Of a DNA stretch of 64,000 nt, positions 34,404 through 43,758 are shown piece by piece. Each line of letters begins with the position of its first letter. Position 1 is the first letter of the stretch. Source of the DNA: Bacteroidales bacterium. GTDB taxonomy: Bacteria > Bacteroidota > Bacteroidia > Bacteroidales > F082. Below the pieces are notes generated by a model. The model saw only the letters and a list, made by a program, of their open reading frames with translations. It was not told where the DNA came from and ran no database searches. Both the position numbers and the translations under genes were made by a program. Location: NCBI GenBank assembly GCA_030690365.1, contig JAUYGX010000097.1, positions 42,220 through 106,219 on the forward strand, read 5' to 3'.

Positions 34404-36617
34404 CTACTCAGTCCCCTTCAAATTCTCATACAGGAAATCAGTCATCTTTTTAAACAAGTGGTAGCGGGTATTGCCGCCAAAAATACCATGGTTTTTGTTG
34501 GGATAAATCATCAGGTCGAACTGCTTGTCGGCAGCCACCAGCGCGCTGATCAGGTCCATTGTGTTTTGTGGGTGCACATTGTCATCAGCCCCTCCGTGTA
34601 CCAGCAAATAATGTCCTTTTAGCTCTTTCACATGGTTGATGGGCGAATTGTTATCGTAGCCGGATGCATTGTCCTGTGGCTTTTGCATAAAGCGTTCTGT
34701 GTAGATGTTGTCGTAATAACGCCAGCTGGTTACAGGCGCTACTGCGATGGCAGTTGAGAAATAATCTGCACCCTGGAAGAGTGCGTTGCTCGCCATAAAT
34801 CCACCATAACTCCAACCAAATATCCCAATGCGGTTCTTATCCACATAGGGTAAAGTAGCTAGGTATTTGGCTGTTTCGATGTAATCGAGTGTTTCATATT
34901 TGCCCAATTCCTTGTAAGTCATTTTCTTAAACACTTCACCACGGGCTCCTGTACCCCGGTTGTCTACCGAAATCACCATGATCCCGTTTTCGGCCAGCAT
35001 TTCGTACCACATCAGGTTGAAACCTCCCCAGCTGTTGACCACCTCCTGTGAACCGGGCCCGCCATAAATTGAAATCAATACCGGATATTTTTTTTCCGGG
35101 TTAAAATTGGCCGGAAGGATTCTCCAGGCATTTAGGCTTACCTGTTCGCCGGAAGGCAAAGTAATATCAGGTGTGCTAAAAGTGAAAAACTCCACAGGGC
35201 TTATCTTATAACCCTTCAACTTGTCAACCAGGACTTTATTGTCTTCCAACACCCGAACTTCTTTTCCGTCCGATTGATTTACAGTATAAACAGGTGGTGT
35301 GTTGGCATCCGACCAGGTGTTGATGCAATAACCGAAATTGCTGCTGAAATTGGCGCTGTTGGTTCCGATATGCGTGCTGATGACTTTGATTTTTCCCTTT
35401 AAACTGACTTCACAAACATCGCGGTCGAGGGGTGAACGCTCTGCCGATTGAAAATAAATCTTTTGTGCCACCGCATCGTAGCCATACATTTTGGTTACAT
35501 CCCAATTGCCTGAAGTAAGCTGTTTCACCAGCTTTCCGTCCATGGCATAATAATACAGGTGGTTAAATCCGCTTTTCTCGGAAGACATGATGAAGAACTT
35601 CCCATCGGGGGTAAATGTCAGGTCATCGGTGATATCGATGTAATAGGGATTGTCTTCGGTATAAATCACGGAAGTGGCACCTGTGGATGCATCGGCGAGC
35701 AGTATATCCAGGTGATTTTGTAACCTGTTGAGCCTTTGTACAGCCAGCTTTGAGGCATCTGCCGCCCACTTGATTCGGGGAATGTATTGATCGGTTTCGG
35801 TTCCGACATCCACTTTTACCGCCTTACCGGTAGCCAGTTCGTAGATGTATATGTCCACCAGTGAATTGTCTTCTCCTGCTTTGGGATATTTGTAGGTTTC
35901 CTGTGTAGGATAGAGGTCACCGTAGTTAGTCAAAGTGTATTCTTTTACCCGACTTTCGTCGAAACGGTAGTAGGCAATGTACTTGCCGTCGGGTGACCAG
36001 AAAAAGGCCTTGGTAAAACCAAATTCTTCTTCATACACCCAGTCGCAGGTACCATTGATGATGGCATTGCGTTTTCCATCGGTGGTGATTTGTTTTTCTT
36101 CCCTGGTTAGCAGGTTTTTAACAAAGAGGTTGTTATTGCGCACAAAAGCCACCTGATCCGATTGTGGGGAAAAATCCGCCAGTTGTTGTTTTCCTCCCTT
36201 CGAAAGTGCCTCCAGGTGTTTTGATTTTGAATCGTACAAATAAAAGCTGGCTCGCGATGAATGGCGGTAGATGGCTTCTTCGTCGGTGGGGATTAAAAAC
36301 AGGGTTTCATCTGCATTCATAGTAAATTCTGACAATCGAATGGGCGTGGTATCGCCTACAGGCACCAGATCGTTGGCATTTATCAGGGTAGTGACCGAAT
36401 CCCCTGTTTTGTAATCGTACACCACCAATGATCCTTTTGTAATCATGGTAAATTCTTTTCCGTTTTTCAACGAATTAATACCATAAACCCCTTTGGGATA
36501 AAAGGAATAGGTTTTCCAGATTTGATCCAGTGAAATGGTCTTCAGGGTGTCGGTGGTTTGGGCCGTAATGGCCAGAACAAAGAAAAGACCGGCAATGAAT
36601 AAGGAGGTTTTTTTCAT
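34404..36617 (-). CDS. Dipeptidyl peptidase IV-like serine peptidase (S9)
   Basis: 737 residues with a signal peptide (MKKTSLFIAGLFFVLAITAQ). The N-terminal half is the beta-propeller (RFDESRVKEYTLTNYGDLYP, GTCDWVYEEEFGFTKAF with the Glu pair that binds the substrate amino end). The C-terminal catalytic domain has GWSYGGFM (Ser), GGADDNVHPQ (Asp) and NKNHGI (His). It is a periplasmic or surface exopeptidase removing dipeptides, usually X-Pro, from peptides. Confidence 0.92.
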   Translation of the reverse strand: MKKTSLFIAGLFFVLAITAQTTDTLKTISLDQIWKTYSFYPKGVYGINSLKNGKEFTMITKGSLVVYDYKTGDSVTTLINANDLVPVGDTTPIRLSEFTMNADETLFLIPTDEEAIYRHSSRASFYLYDSKSKHLEALSKGGKQQLADFSPQSDQVAFVRNNNLFVKNLLTREEKQITTDGKRNAIINGTCDWVYEEEFGFTKAFFWSPDGKYIAYYRFDESRVKEYTLTNYGDLYPTQETYKYPKAGEDNSLVDIYIYELATGKAVKVDVGTETDQYIPRIKWAADASKLAVQRLNRLQNHLDILLADASTGATSVIYTEDNPYYIDITDDLTFTPDGKFFIMSSEKSGFNHLYYYAMDGKLVKQLTSGNWDVTKMYGYDAVAQKIYFQSAERSPLDRDVCEVSLKGKIKVISTHIGTNSANFSSNFGYCINTWSDANTPPVYTVNQSDGKEVRVLEDNKVLVDKLKGYKISPVEFFTFSTPDITLPSGEQVSLNAWRILPANFNPEKKYPVLISIYGGPGSQEVVNSWGGFNLMWYEMLAENGIMVISVDNRGTGARGEVFKKMTYKELGKYETLDYIETAKYLATLPYVDKNRIGIFGWSYGGFMASNALFQGADYFSTAIAVAPVTSWRYYDNIYTERFMQKPQDNASGYDNNSPINHVKELKGHYLLVHGGADDNVHPQNTMDLISALVAADKQFDLMIYPNKNHGIFGGNTRYHLFKKMTDFLYENLKGTE

Positions 36618-37013
36618 CTTTTTACCTTTTTTTGCGTGCTGAAATTGTGTTATATATTAAAAAAACCAAAGATATAAAATCGGGTGAAGTTACACCGCAT
36701 TCCCATATCACTTGATTGCTCCTGTTTTACGAATGGTTAATTGTTGATTAATCATATTTTAGTTCGGTTTCTATTGTTACCTGGATTAAAATCCAGGGTT
36801 ACAACATCGGTCGTGCCTATCCCGAATCCCGAATGTTTTCGGGATCGGGACTTGGGAGTGAATGTATTCGAGAATCTTGTTGTGATTAGCATCCACCACC
36901 ATACCAATAGGTAAATCGGCGGAGAGACCTGCTGGTTGGGCCTCACCCATCCACCCATATTTATACTAATTATAATTAGTAGTTTTGCGGCCTGTTATCA
37001 ATCATCTTTCATC
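36618..37013. other. Intergenic region with small hairpins
   Basis: Divergent gap between the dipeptidyl peptidase and a serine hydrolase. It holds a hairpin ATCCCGAA-TGTT-TTCGGGAT (36826-36845) and no supported gene. The upstream start of the serine hydrolase frame (36936) has no signal peptide and is unlikely. Confidence 0.5.
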
Positions 37014-38234
37014 ATGAAAACACTCCCCTTCGTATTTGTATTGTTTTTAGCAATTTTCACTTCTTGTAAAAGAAATAGTACGGACAGCCTTTACAACATC
37101 AATTATCAAAACGACCTTCAAACACTTATTGATGATCATTGGAGCCGGTTTTCGAAAGGCAAAGAAAATTTCCCCGGAGGATATGCCTTGCAGATACTAT
37201 CACCTGGTGGAGAGTATTTTGTAAGTGCAGGTGACCTTAGCAACACCACAAACAAAACCCACTTTCGGGGAGCCAGTACCACCAAAACGTTTACGGCTGC
37301 GGCCATCGTATTGTTATATCAGCAAGGCAGGTTAAATCTCAATGATTTCGTTACCCGGAATATCCCTGGAACTACAAAGCCCTATCTTCCTGAAACCGGG
37401 GAATTTGATATTCCTTTTAAAGATAAGATTACCATTAAATCGCTGCTTCAGCACCGATCGGGTGTGTTTGATGTCATCAATGCCAACATCCCCGACAGCG
37501 TCAACCAGCCTTATGCAGGAAAACGGTATGTTGATTATGTTACCGAAGATCTCAATGAACCCTTTCATACCTTTACCATCACCGAGATGGCCAATGTGGT
37601 AGCCGTTAACCAGCTTTATGCGGATGGGCCCGAAAAAGCCTATCATTATTCCAACACCGGGTATGGCCTGCTCGCACTCATCATTGAAAGGGTTTCCGGT
37701 CAACGGTACGATCAGTTTATAGAGGAGCAACTACTCATTCCAAACGGGCTGAGCGAAACAAGTTTCCCTTATCTGGGGGACGATATTACCATGCCTGCCC
37801 CATTTGCCAGTTCGTATTACTATTTTGGAGGCGAGCAGGAAAATGTAACCGAACACAATGTTTCGATGCATGTGGCCGAAGGGAACATCATCACAACTCC
37901 TGAAGATTTGGCCACATGGATTAAAAATCTGTACACAGGTAAGGCTGGGATAGAGAATAAATACATTCAGTTTTTGATGATGGATTGCCAGCCGACCTAT
38001 GAATCGCATCAGTATTATGGCTTGGGAACGACTTTTACACCTACCCTGGGCTATGGTCATAATGGTGGACATAAGGCATTTTTTACTTCAACACGGTACG
38101 ATCCGGATACCGACATCACCTTTGTTATGTATACCAATGTGTGGGATTTCGATTTGTTGAATATAGATTTGTATGCCGAAATACTTAATTTGTATGATTT
38201 GGTATATGACGCAAAAGAAATGATACAAAAATAA
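37014..38234 (+). CDS. Serine hydrolase, class C beta-lactamase/DD-peptidase-like lipoprotein
   Basis: 406 residues from ATG 37014, chosen for its lipoprotein signal (MKTLPFVFVLFLAIFTSC). Active-site motifs: GASTTKTF (Ser-x-x-Lys), YHYSNTGYG (Tyr-x-Asn) and YGHNGGHKAF (His-x-Gly). This fold covers AmpC-like beta-lactamases, DD-carboxypeptidases and esterases; the substrate cannot be told. A second gene of the same fold lies at 38868, beyond the tRNA-Val. Confidence 0.85.
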   Translation: MKTLPFVFVLFLAIFTSCKRNSTDSLYNINYQNDLQTLIDDHWSRFSKGKENFPGGYALQILSPGGEYFVSAGDLSNTTNKTHFRGASTTKTFTAAAIVLLYQQGRLNLNDFVTRNIPGTTKPYLPETGEFDIPFKDKITIKSLLQHRSGVFDVINANIPDSVNQPYAGKRYVDYVTEDLNEPFHTFTITEMANVVAVNQLYADGPEKAYHYSNTGYGLLALIIERVSGQRYDQFIEEQLLIPNGLSETSFPYLGDDITMPAPFASSYYYFGGEQENVTEHNVSMHVAEGNIITTPEDLATWIKNLYTGKAGIENKYIQFLMMDCQPTYESHQYYGLGTTFTPTLGYGHNGGHKAFFTSTRYDPDTDITFVMYTNVWDFDLLNIDLYAEILNLYDLVYDAKEMIQK

Positions 38235-38289
38235 GTTTGTGTCTTTTCCTTAAAAACAATAACCACCTTAAAGGTCCCAATAATTTTTC

Positions 38290-38297
38290 TATTTTTG
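38290..38297 (+). promoter_or_regulatory. -7 promoter box of tRNA-Val
   Basis: TATTTTTG matches TAnnTTTG and ends 10 bases before the tRNA. Confidence 0.5.
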
Positions 38298-38307
38298 CAC
38301 CCATAAC

Positions 38308-38385
38308 GGGATATTAGCTCAGTTGGTTTAGAGCATCGCCTTGACAGGGCGGGGGTCACTGGTTCGAATCCAGTATGTCCCACCA
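38308..38385 (+). tRNA. tRNA-Val (GAC anticodon)
   Basis: The acceptor GGGATAT pairs with ATGTCCC, the anticodon stem is TCGCC/GGCGG with loop TTGACAG (anticodon GAC), and the T loop is GGTTCGAATCC. CCA is encoded. A terminator follows directly. Confidence 0.92.
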
Positions 38386-38411
38386 AAAGCCGCAGCAATG
38401 CGGCTTTTTTT
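38386..38411 (+). terminator. Terminator of tRNA-Val
   Basis: AAAGCCGC and GCGGCTTT pair around AGCAAT, followed by a T tract. The remaining sequence to 38719 shows no gene. Confidence 0.85.
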
Positions 38412-38719
38412 ATTTGGGAGAGGCACGGCTGATATTGTTGTGAGCATTGAAACAAAATAGAAGCCGCAGATTACATACGGCCATATAACATTGTAGAATA
38501 AGTAGTTATTCATCTTTTGTTCTCACATCCAATGTCGTTGTAAGTTTATAGCGATGTAACACAGAAACCCCTAACGTTTCATATCGACAAGTGTTTGGAG
38601 GTTATTTTATAAAAAGACATGCTCCAATATTTTCCACAATAACTTTTCCCCTAACTGGCGCTCATTTAGCAATAGCGTAACGCATGACAAAATACGCCAA
38701 CTCATCTCCTCAATTGAGC

Positions 38720-38806
38720 ATCCTCTGCCCATTTAAAATTGTTCTTTCCCACCCCTCCATGTAAAACCAATAAAATAAATTCTTAGCTTTACCACACTGT
38801 AAACAT
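38720..38806 (+). repeat. Partial intergenic repeat R3, upstream of the second serine hydrolase
   Basis: Shares CCATTTTAAAA-like and TGTAAAACCAATAAAAT, then TTCTTAGCTTTACCACAC with R4 and R5, and then diverges. Only the 5' third is kept. It lies 62 bp before a gene in the same orientation. Confidence 0.6.
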
Positions 38807-38867
38807 AACATCTTGACAAAAACCGCCAATTAAGATGAGTGTAAACCAATAATATAGGAGGACTTAA

Positions 38868-39992
38868 ATGCAACACAACCACAAAGTAAAAAGACCGGGG
38901 ATTATAATCATGATCTTCATGCTTTTCGTAACGGTAGTTTCCTGTAAAAAAAACAATATCCCAGACGCGCCTGTTGTGCTTACAGCAGAAGTAAAATCAA
39001 ATTTGTCTGCACTCGCCGATCAGGTTTTTCTGGAAACATCCACTCCCGGACTTATGGCACTTATATCGGTGGAGGGAGAACCCGATTTCCTCATCAAAAG
39101 AGGAAGCGCCAACTTGAGTACCAACCAACCTGTCGACGAAAACAACGCCTTCAGAATAGCCAGTGTTACCAAAACATTTACCGGAACCGCTGTATTGTTG
39201 CTGGCTGACGAAGGCGCAATCGATCTGGATAGTACCATTACCAGCTATTTGCCTGAATACAACGTGCCTTCAGGCAATGCGATTACAGTGCGAATGCTTG
39301 GCAACATGACAAGTGGTTTATTTGACTATTCACAGGATCCTGATTTGTGGGTATTATTCACGGAGAGCGGCTACACCTTGTATTTTCCTCCGGACTCCCT
39401 GCTTTCAATTGCTTTTCGTCATCCAATGCATTTTCCTCCCGGGACTGATTATGAATATTGCAACACAAATACTGTTCTGCTTGGGTTATTGTTGGAGAAA
39501 ATTACCGGAAAACCAGCATCTCAGGTGATAAAAGAAAAAGTGTTGGTCCCGCTAAATCTTACCAACACCTATTTTGGCGGGCCATTTTTTATGTATGAAC
39601 CTTATTCGCATGGCTACACACTCGGTGATGAAGGTTTGATTGATGCAACCAACTGGAATCCTTCCTGGGGGTACACAGCCGGTGCAATGATTTCAAAACT
39701 TGATGATCTGAAACAATGGGCCGTTTATTTGGCTGAGGGGGCTTTACTTTCGGAAGCCATGAAAGCTGAACGCTTTGACTTTGAAACAAATGAGTATGGT
39801 TTCTGTGTTGAAACAATGCATTATAAAGATGCACGTTGGGTCGGGCATCCGGGTATCATGCCAGGTTACAATACGCAAGTGTGGTACAACCAGGTAAAGA
39901 AAACTACTGTCATTATAAATTCAAATTCAGAAGACAATCTGCCTGCTCAAACCCTTTTAATTGAATTTATTATGTTGTTGGGAGATTTATAA
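38868..39992 (+). CDS. Serine hydrolase, beta-lactamase/DD-peptidase-like lipoprotein
   Basis: 374 residues. Lipoprotein-type signal (IIIMIFMLFVTVVSC). Active site ASVTKTFTG (Ser-x-x-Lys), YEYCNTNTV (Tyr-x-Asn) and GHPGIMPGYN (His-x-Gly). A strong ribosome binding site, AGGAGG, precedes ATG 38868. It is of the same fold as the gene at 37014 but not a close duplicate. It resembles periplasmic D-Ala-D-Ala carboxypeptidases; true substrate unknown. Confidence 0.85.
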   Translation: MQHNHKVKRPGIIIMIFMLFVTVVSCKKNNIPDAPVVLTAEVKSNLSALADQVFLETSTPGLMALISVEGEPDFLIKRGSANLSTNQPVDENNAFRIASVTKTFTGTAVLLLADEGAIDLDSTITSYLPEYNVPSGNAITVRMLGNMTSGLFDYSQDPDLWVLFTESGYTLYFPPDSLLSIAFRHPMHFPPGTDYEYCNTNTVLLGLLLEKITGKPASQVIKEKVLVPLNLTNTYFGGPFFMYEPYSHGYTLGDEGLIDATNWNPSWGYTAGAMISKLDDLKQWAVYLAEGALLSEAMKAERFDFETNEYGFCVETMHYKDARWVGHPGIMPGYNTQVWYNQVKKTTVIINSNSEDNLPAQTLLIEFIMLLGDL

Positions 39993-40331
39993 CCAGGCAC
40001 AGAACCCTTGTTTTCAAGGCAAAGCTCATTTTAATTTTAGTGGGTATACATTTGCCTGGAATAGCAGGCGACACATTATTTCACGGTAAAATCGGCACAC
40101 TTCAATCAATTATCACAGGATACAAAAACATTGAAACTAAAAGTGCCAGACTGAATGGTTTTCATAAAGCAACTATTTTGTTGTGGTTTGTAGTTCCGTT
40201 TTATGTTTTCTATTTGGCTTATGGACTTCAGATTAATACGAAAGAAAATAAGAAAGACAACAATGAATACTATGAGCATGATGATGATTAAAAACAAGGC
40301 ATAATTGAGCCTGCGGCTGTCGGTCAGACAG

Positions 40332-40576
40332 GAATCATCAGCCCATTTTAAAAAATTCTTTCACATCCCCTTGTAAAACCGATAAAATAATTTCTTAGAT
40401 TTACCCCACCAAACACCCGATAATTCATTTACAAGAGGAAGAAAGAAACCGATTTAACTATTTATAAACGATTGAAATTGGATAATATAATGATATTGAG
40501 GTTAAATGAATAGCAGAAGGAATCTTAACAATGAGGACTATATAATAAGCATAGCGACAATTGGGGCTATACAGAT
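40332..40576 (+). repeat. Dispersed intergenic repeat R4, upstream of the TPR gene
   Basis: The fullest copy: CATCAGCCCATTTTAAAAAA, TTGTAAAACCGATAAAAT, TTCTTAGATTTACCCCACC, ACACCCGATAATTCATTTAC, ATTGAGGTTAAATGAATAG, AATAAGCATAGCGACAATTG and a last GATGTTA. TAGATTTA is near a -7 box. The repeat ends at GTTATGTAGC (40577-40586), 20 bp before the TPR gene. The rest of 39993-40606 has no supported gene. Confidence 0.7.
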
Positions 40577-40606
40577 GTTATGTAGCATTTAAAAAAAACA
40601 GAAAAA

Positions 40607-41428
40607 ATGAAGAGAATAATTTTAACATTGACATTAGGACTTCTATTTGTAATTGCAAATGGACAGACAAGAGAACAATTAATTGAACAAGCAAAAACGT
40701 ATTCTGATTCAGGAGATAATGTTAACGCTGAAAAAGTGACAAAGCAAATTATCGACTTGGATTCAAAATATGAAGGCAACTATATTTATTGGTCTAATTT
40801 AGGGACTTTTCAAAGAAACTTGGGAAAGCAAAAGGAATCGCTAAACTCGTATAATAAATCAATAAAGCTGAATGACAAATTTGCATTAGCATATACAAAT
40901 AGAGCAAAACTGTATTCTGAACTGAAAGAGACTGACAAAGCAGTAAAGGATTATAAAACAGCACTTGAAATAGACCCATTTAACCAAACAGCACTTCTTG
41001 ACTTAGGAATGATATATGTAAAACAAGGAGACTTTGTAACAGCAAGAACCTTTTTTGAAAAATTACTTTCAAAATATCCTGACGATTATGGTGCTGCATC
41101 AAACCTAGCGAACATAAAGAAAAGACAAGGTGAATTTTCAGAAGCATTAATTGACTTCAATAAATTAATTGCAAATCACCCAAACGAAGCAATATTGTAT
41201 AATAATAGAGCAGACTTGTATTTGAAAATGAAAGAATATGATAATGCAATTAAGGACATTGATAAGGCATTAGAAATAAATCCTGATTACTTAGTAGCAA
41301 TAATAACCAAGGGTGAAATATATTACGATAAAGGTGATTATGAAAATGCGTGCAAATATTTTAATCTTGGAATTAGTAAAGGATTTCAGAAAGAAAGGAT
41401 TGCGACATATTTAGAGAAATGTAAATAA
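40607..41428 (+). CDS. Secreted tetratricopeptide-repeat protein
   Basis: 273 residues. Signal peptide MKRIILTLTLGLLFVIANG, then about six TPR units, for example FALAYTNRAKLYSELKETD, ILYNNRADLYLKMKEYDNAI and LVAIITKGEIYYDKGDYENA. TPRs serve protein contacts; the partner is unknown. The gene is AT-rich and lies between GTTATGTAGC and its exact reverse complement GCTACATAAC, followed by an attC-like palindrome, so it appears to be a discrete cassette. Confidence 0.75.
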   Translation: MKRIILTLTLGLLFVIANGQTREQLIEQAKTYSDSGDNVNAEKVTKQIIDLDSKYEGNYIYWSNLGTFQRNLGKQKESLNSYNKSIKLNDKFALAYTNRAKLYSELKETDKAVKDYKTALEIDPFNQTALLDLGMIYVKQGDFVTARTFFEKLLSKYPDDYGAASNLANIKKRQGEFSEALIDFNKLIANHPNEAILYNNRADLYLKMKEYDNAIKDIDKALEINPDYLVAIITKGEIYYDKGDYENACKYFNLGISKGFQKERIATYLEKCK

Positions 41429-41432
41429 AAAC

Positions 41433-41563
41433 GCTACATAACACGCGGTATAAAAAATTGCCGGGACAGTAGGTTATTCAAGGGTTGTAGCCCGCTTCAA
41501 CTTTTGTGTAACTTGACAGGAAATCGCCCGCAATCGGCAACTTTTCATACCGCCACCGTTGGC
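41433..41563 (+). repeat. attC-like imperfect palindrome P2
   Basis: Boxes GCTACATAAC (41433-41442) and GTTGGCA (41557-41563). Arms 41445-41464 and 41533-41552 pair at 18 of 20 positions. The centre shares TTGACAGGAAA with P1, so P1 and P2 are related. Position and layout are as for P1. Confidence 0.55.
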
Positions 41564-41586
41564 AAACATTTTAAAGAAACAAAAAT

Positions 41587-42264
41587 ATGATACGAATTTT
41601 AAAAATATATGGACTTCTAACACTAATTTGTTATTCGATTTCTGGTTTTAGCCAAACTTCTGAAATTAAAATTAAGTTCATAGGAAACTGCGGACTTTAT
41701 ATGACAGATGGTACTTCAAACATTTATATTGATTTCCCTTACAAATCAGGTGCCCACAATTACATGGAATATGATTTGTCGGAATTGGACAGTGTAAAAA
41801 ACAAGCCTATTTTTATTTACACACATAAACATTCAGATCATTATTCTGGAAGATTAGTTAAAAAATTAGCAAAAAAGCTTGATGGAAAAGTTTATACTCC
41901 AAGGAACATTAAAGAGCTATTGAAACTAAATAATGAATTAGCGGATTTCAAAATTGAAGCTTTTAAAACGAAACACCTATTTTCCTTTAATCACTATTCA
42001 TATTTGATAACTTGGCATAACAAAAAAATATTTATTTCTGGAGATACTGAACACGTTGAAACCATTGCATCATTAAAGGACATTGATTGGGCATTTATCC
42101 CAGCATGGTTGCTTTTGGACGCAAATAAAAAAGGAGTTAAATTAGGAGTTGTAAGTAAAATGTTCGCTGTTTATCATATTGGGCCTGGTGACGATATAAC
42201 AAATGAAGACCCTAAAATAATTTTACTAAACAAACAGGGAGAGATTATAAATATTTCCTATTAA
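41587..42264 (+). CDS. Secreted metallo-beta-lactamase-fold protein
   Basis: 225 residues with a signal peptide ending at GFSQ. THKHSDHYSG is the HxHxDH metal site. Further ligands are expected in FKTKHLFSFNHYS and ISGDTEHVETI, and HIGPGDD near the end. It resembles UlaG/YcbL-like hydrolases of the fold rather than true beta-lactamases. It forms a two-gene unit with the esterase-like gene 38 bp downstream. Confidence 0.78.
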   Translation: MIRILKIYGLLTLICYSISGFSQTSEIKIKFIGNCGLYMTDGTSNIYIDFPYKSGAHNYMEYDLSELDSVKNKPIFIYTHKHSDHYSGRLVKKLAKKLDGKVYTPRNIKELLKLNNELADFKIEAFKTKHLFSFNHYSYLITWHNKKIFISGDTEHVETIASLKDIDWAFIPAWLLLDANKKGVKLGVVSKMFAVYHIGPGDDITNEDPKIILLNKQGEIINISY

Positions 42265-42302
42265 TTAAAGAAAAAGCTAGAGCTAAAAAGAAAACAAACT
42301 AG

Positions 42303-43523
42303 ATGAACAAAATTCAAATACTATTTTTTCTATTTCTTTTTACTTCTTGTAAAGCACAAACTTTATTTAACCACAAAATAGAGTTTACATCAGATTTAAG
42401 AGATTTTAATAATTTACCGGCACTTCGTGAAACATTAAAAGATGTTGAGATAATTGCACTAGGTGAAAATACTCACGGGCTTGGACAAGTTTTCAGGGTT
42501 AAATCAGACTTGGTCAAATTCTTGCATAAAGAATTAGGCTTTAATTTAATTCTATTTGAATCGGGTTTTGGTGACGGTGCTTTAGCTTGGGAACAATTTG
42601 ATTCTTTATCAACTAAAGATTTAACATTATCATTCACTTCAAACTTTTACTATCATTCTAAGGAGATTTTAGAATTAATGGAGTATGTCAAATCTCAAGA
42701 TAAAAAACTAAAGATTCAAGGTTTTGATTGCCAGCCCCAACAAAATTTTTTAATAAATCGAATGTCTCAAATAGTAATACCAATTGACTCTGTATTTGCA
42801 AAGTCGGTAAAAGTAGAGTTTAGAAATTTCAACAAACTCTATCAATATGAAAATGACAAAGACACAATAAGTTTTTACAAGCAAAGAGATGAATTCGTCT
42901 CATTTCTGGATAGGTATACTAAAATAATGAAAGAAAATGAACAAAGGCTTTTGAAATCAGGAACAACTCAAAATGAAATAGAAGCCCTTAAAAAATCTAA
43001 TCAAATTTTTACAGACACCTATTCAAAAATTGAATTTGGAAGTATGATGGGCTGGCCTATTTCTGCCAATATTCGGGATAAATCTTTCTTTGAAACAATT
43101 AAATGGTTCAAAGAAAATAATCCCGAAGCAAAAATCATAATTTGGGCACAAAATAGTCATATCGAGAATAAACCCAAACCAAACAACAGCGTGAATTGGA
43201 TGGGACACAGCTTAAAAGAAACCTACGGTAACAAATATTATTCATTGGGAGTTGATGTATACAGTGGTAAGAATCTTGAATATAATAGAAGTTTTGACTT
43301 TGAGCATAATGATAAGGATTACTTAGCTTATCACTTAAATCAATTCAATAGAGAAGTACTTATTTTGGACTTAAGGAATTATAAGCAAAATGATTTTATT
43401 AATGAATCTTTATTGGGAATGGAAAGTGGAGGAAATAATGCGAGGTTTATTGCAAAAGAACGATTTGATGGAATACTATTCGTAAAATATAGTGATATAC
43501 CTCAACTAATAAATGATAAATAA
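42303..43523 (+). CDS. Erythromycin esterase-like lipoprotein
   Basis: 406 residues, lipoprotein signal ending LFTSC. GENTHGLGQVF and NLILFESGFGDGALAWEQF are family signatures of the erythromycin esterase (EreA-like/succinoglycan biosynthesis) family, whose conserved His and Glu perform hydrolysis. VDVYSGKNLEY and NSHIENKPKP are further conserved parts. Family members include both macrolide esterases and enzymes of unknown substrate, so resistance should not be assumed. Confidence 0.8.
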   Translation: MNKIQILFFLFLFTSCKAQTLFNHKIEFTSDLRDFNNLPALRETLKDVEIIALGENTHGLGQVFRVKSDLVKFLHKELGFNLILFESGFGDGALAWEQFDSLSTKDLTLSFTSNFYYHSKEILELMEYVKSQDKKLKIQGFDCQPQQNFLINRMSQIVIPIDSVFAKSVKVEFRNFNKLYQYENDKDTISFYKQRDEFVSFLDRYTKIMKENEQRLLKSGTTQNEIEALKKSNQIFTDTYSKIEFGSMMGWPISANIRDKSFFETIKWFKENNPEAKIIIWAQNSHIENKPKPNNSVNWMGHSLKETYGNKYYSLGVDVYSGKNLEYNRSFDFEHNDKDYLAYHLNQFNREVLILDLRNYKQNDFINESLLGMESGGNNARFIAKERFDGILFVKYSDIPQLINDK

Positions 43524-43528
43524 AACGA

Positions 43529-43662
43529 TTTGCTAACATCGGTTTGGCAATATGGCGGCTGAAGTGCTAAATTCAAGTTCAGTTCTTCGATTGAACTTTT
43601 GTACAAAACTGAACATTTGTGCTTCGATTTCCGCCACATCGCCAAGGCGAAAACAGTTAGGC
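43529..43662 (+). repeat. attC-like imperfect palindrome P3
   Basis: Boxes TTTGCTAAC (43529-43537) and GTTAGGC (43656-43662, a perfect GTTRRRY). Arms TGGCAATATGGCGG (43545-43558) and CCGCCACATCGCCA (43631-43644) pair at 12 of 14 positions. Confidence 0.55.
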
Positions 43663-43758
43663 TTAATGCAATTAATCAAGTTTCAACAATTAAGTTAATT
43701 AAAGTCACTTTCTAATAAAAACTATTTAATTAAAGATTATTCAATTAAATGTCAACAC

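Noticed and set aside
38057..38455. 132-codon minus frame across tRNA-Val
   Set aside because: The GFEPVTPALSRR-type stretch is a well-known artefact of translating a tRNA gene backwards.
40040..40291. 83-codon frame before repeat R4
   Set aside because: It holds one hydrophobic stretch but has no relatives I know, no start context and an acidic low-complexity end; not enough to call a gene.
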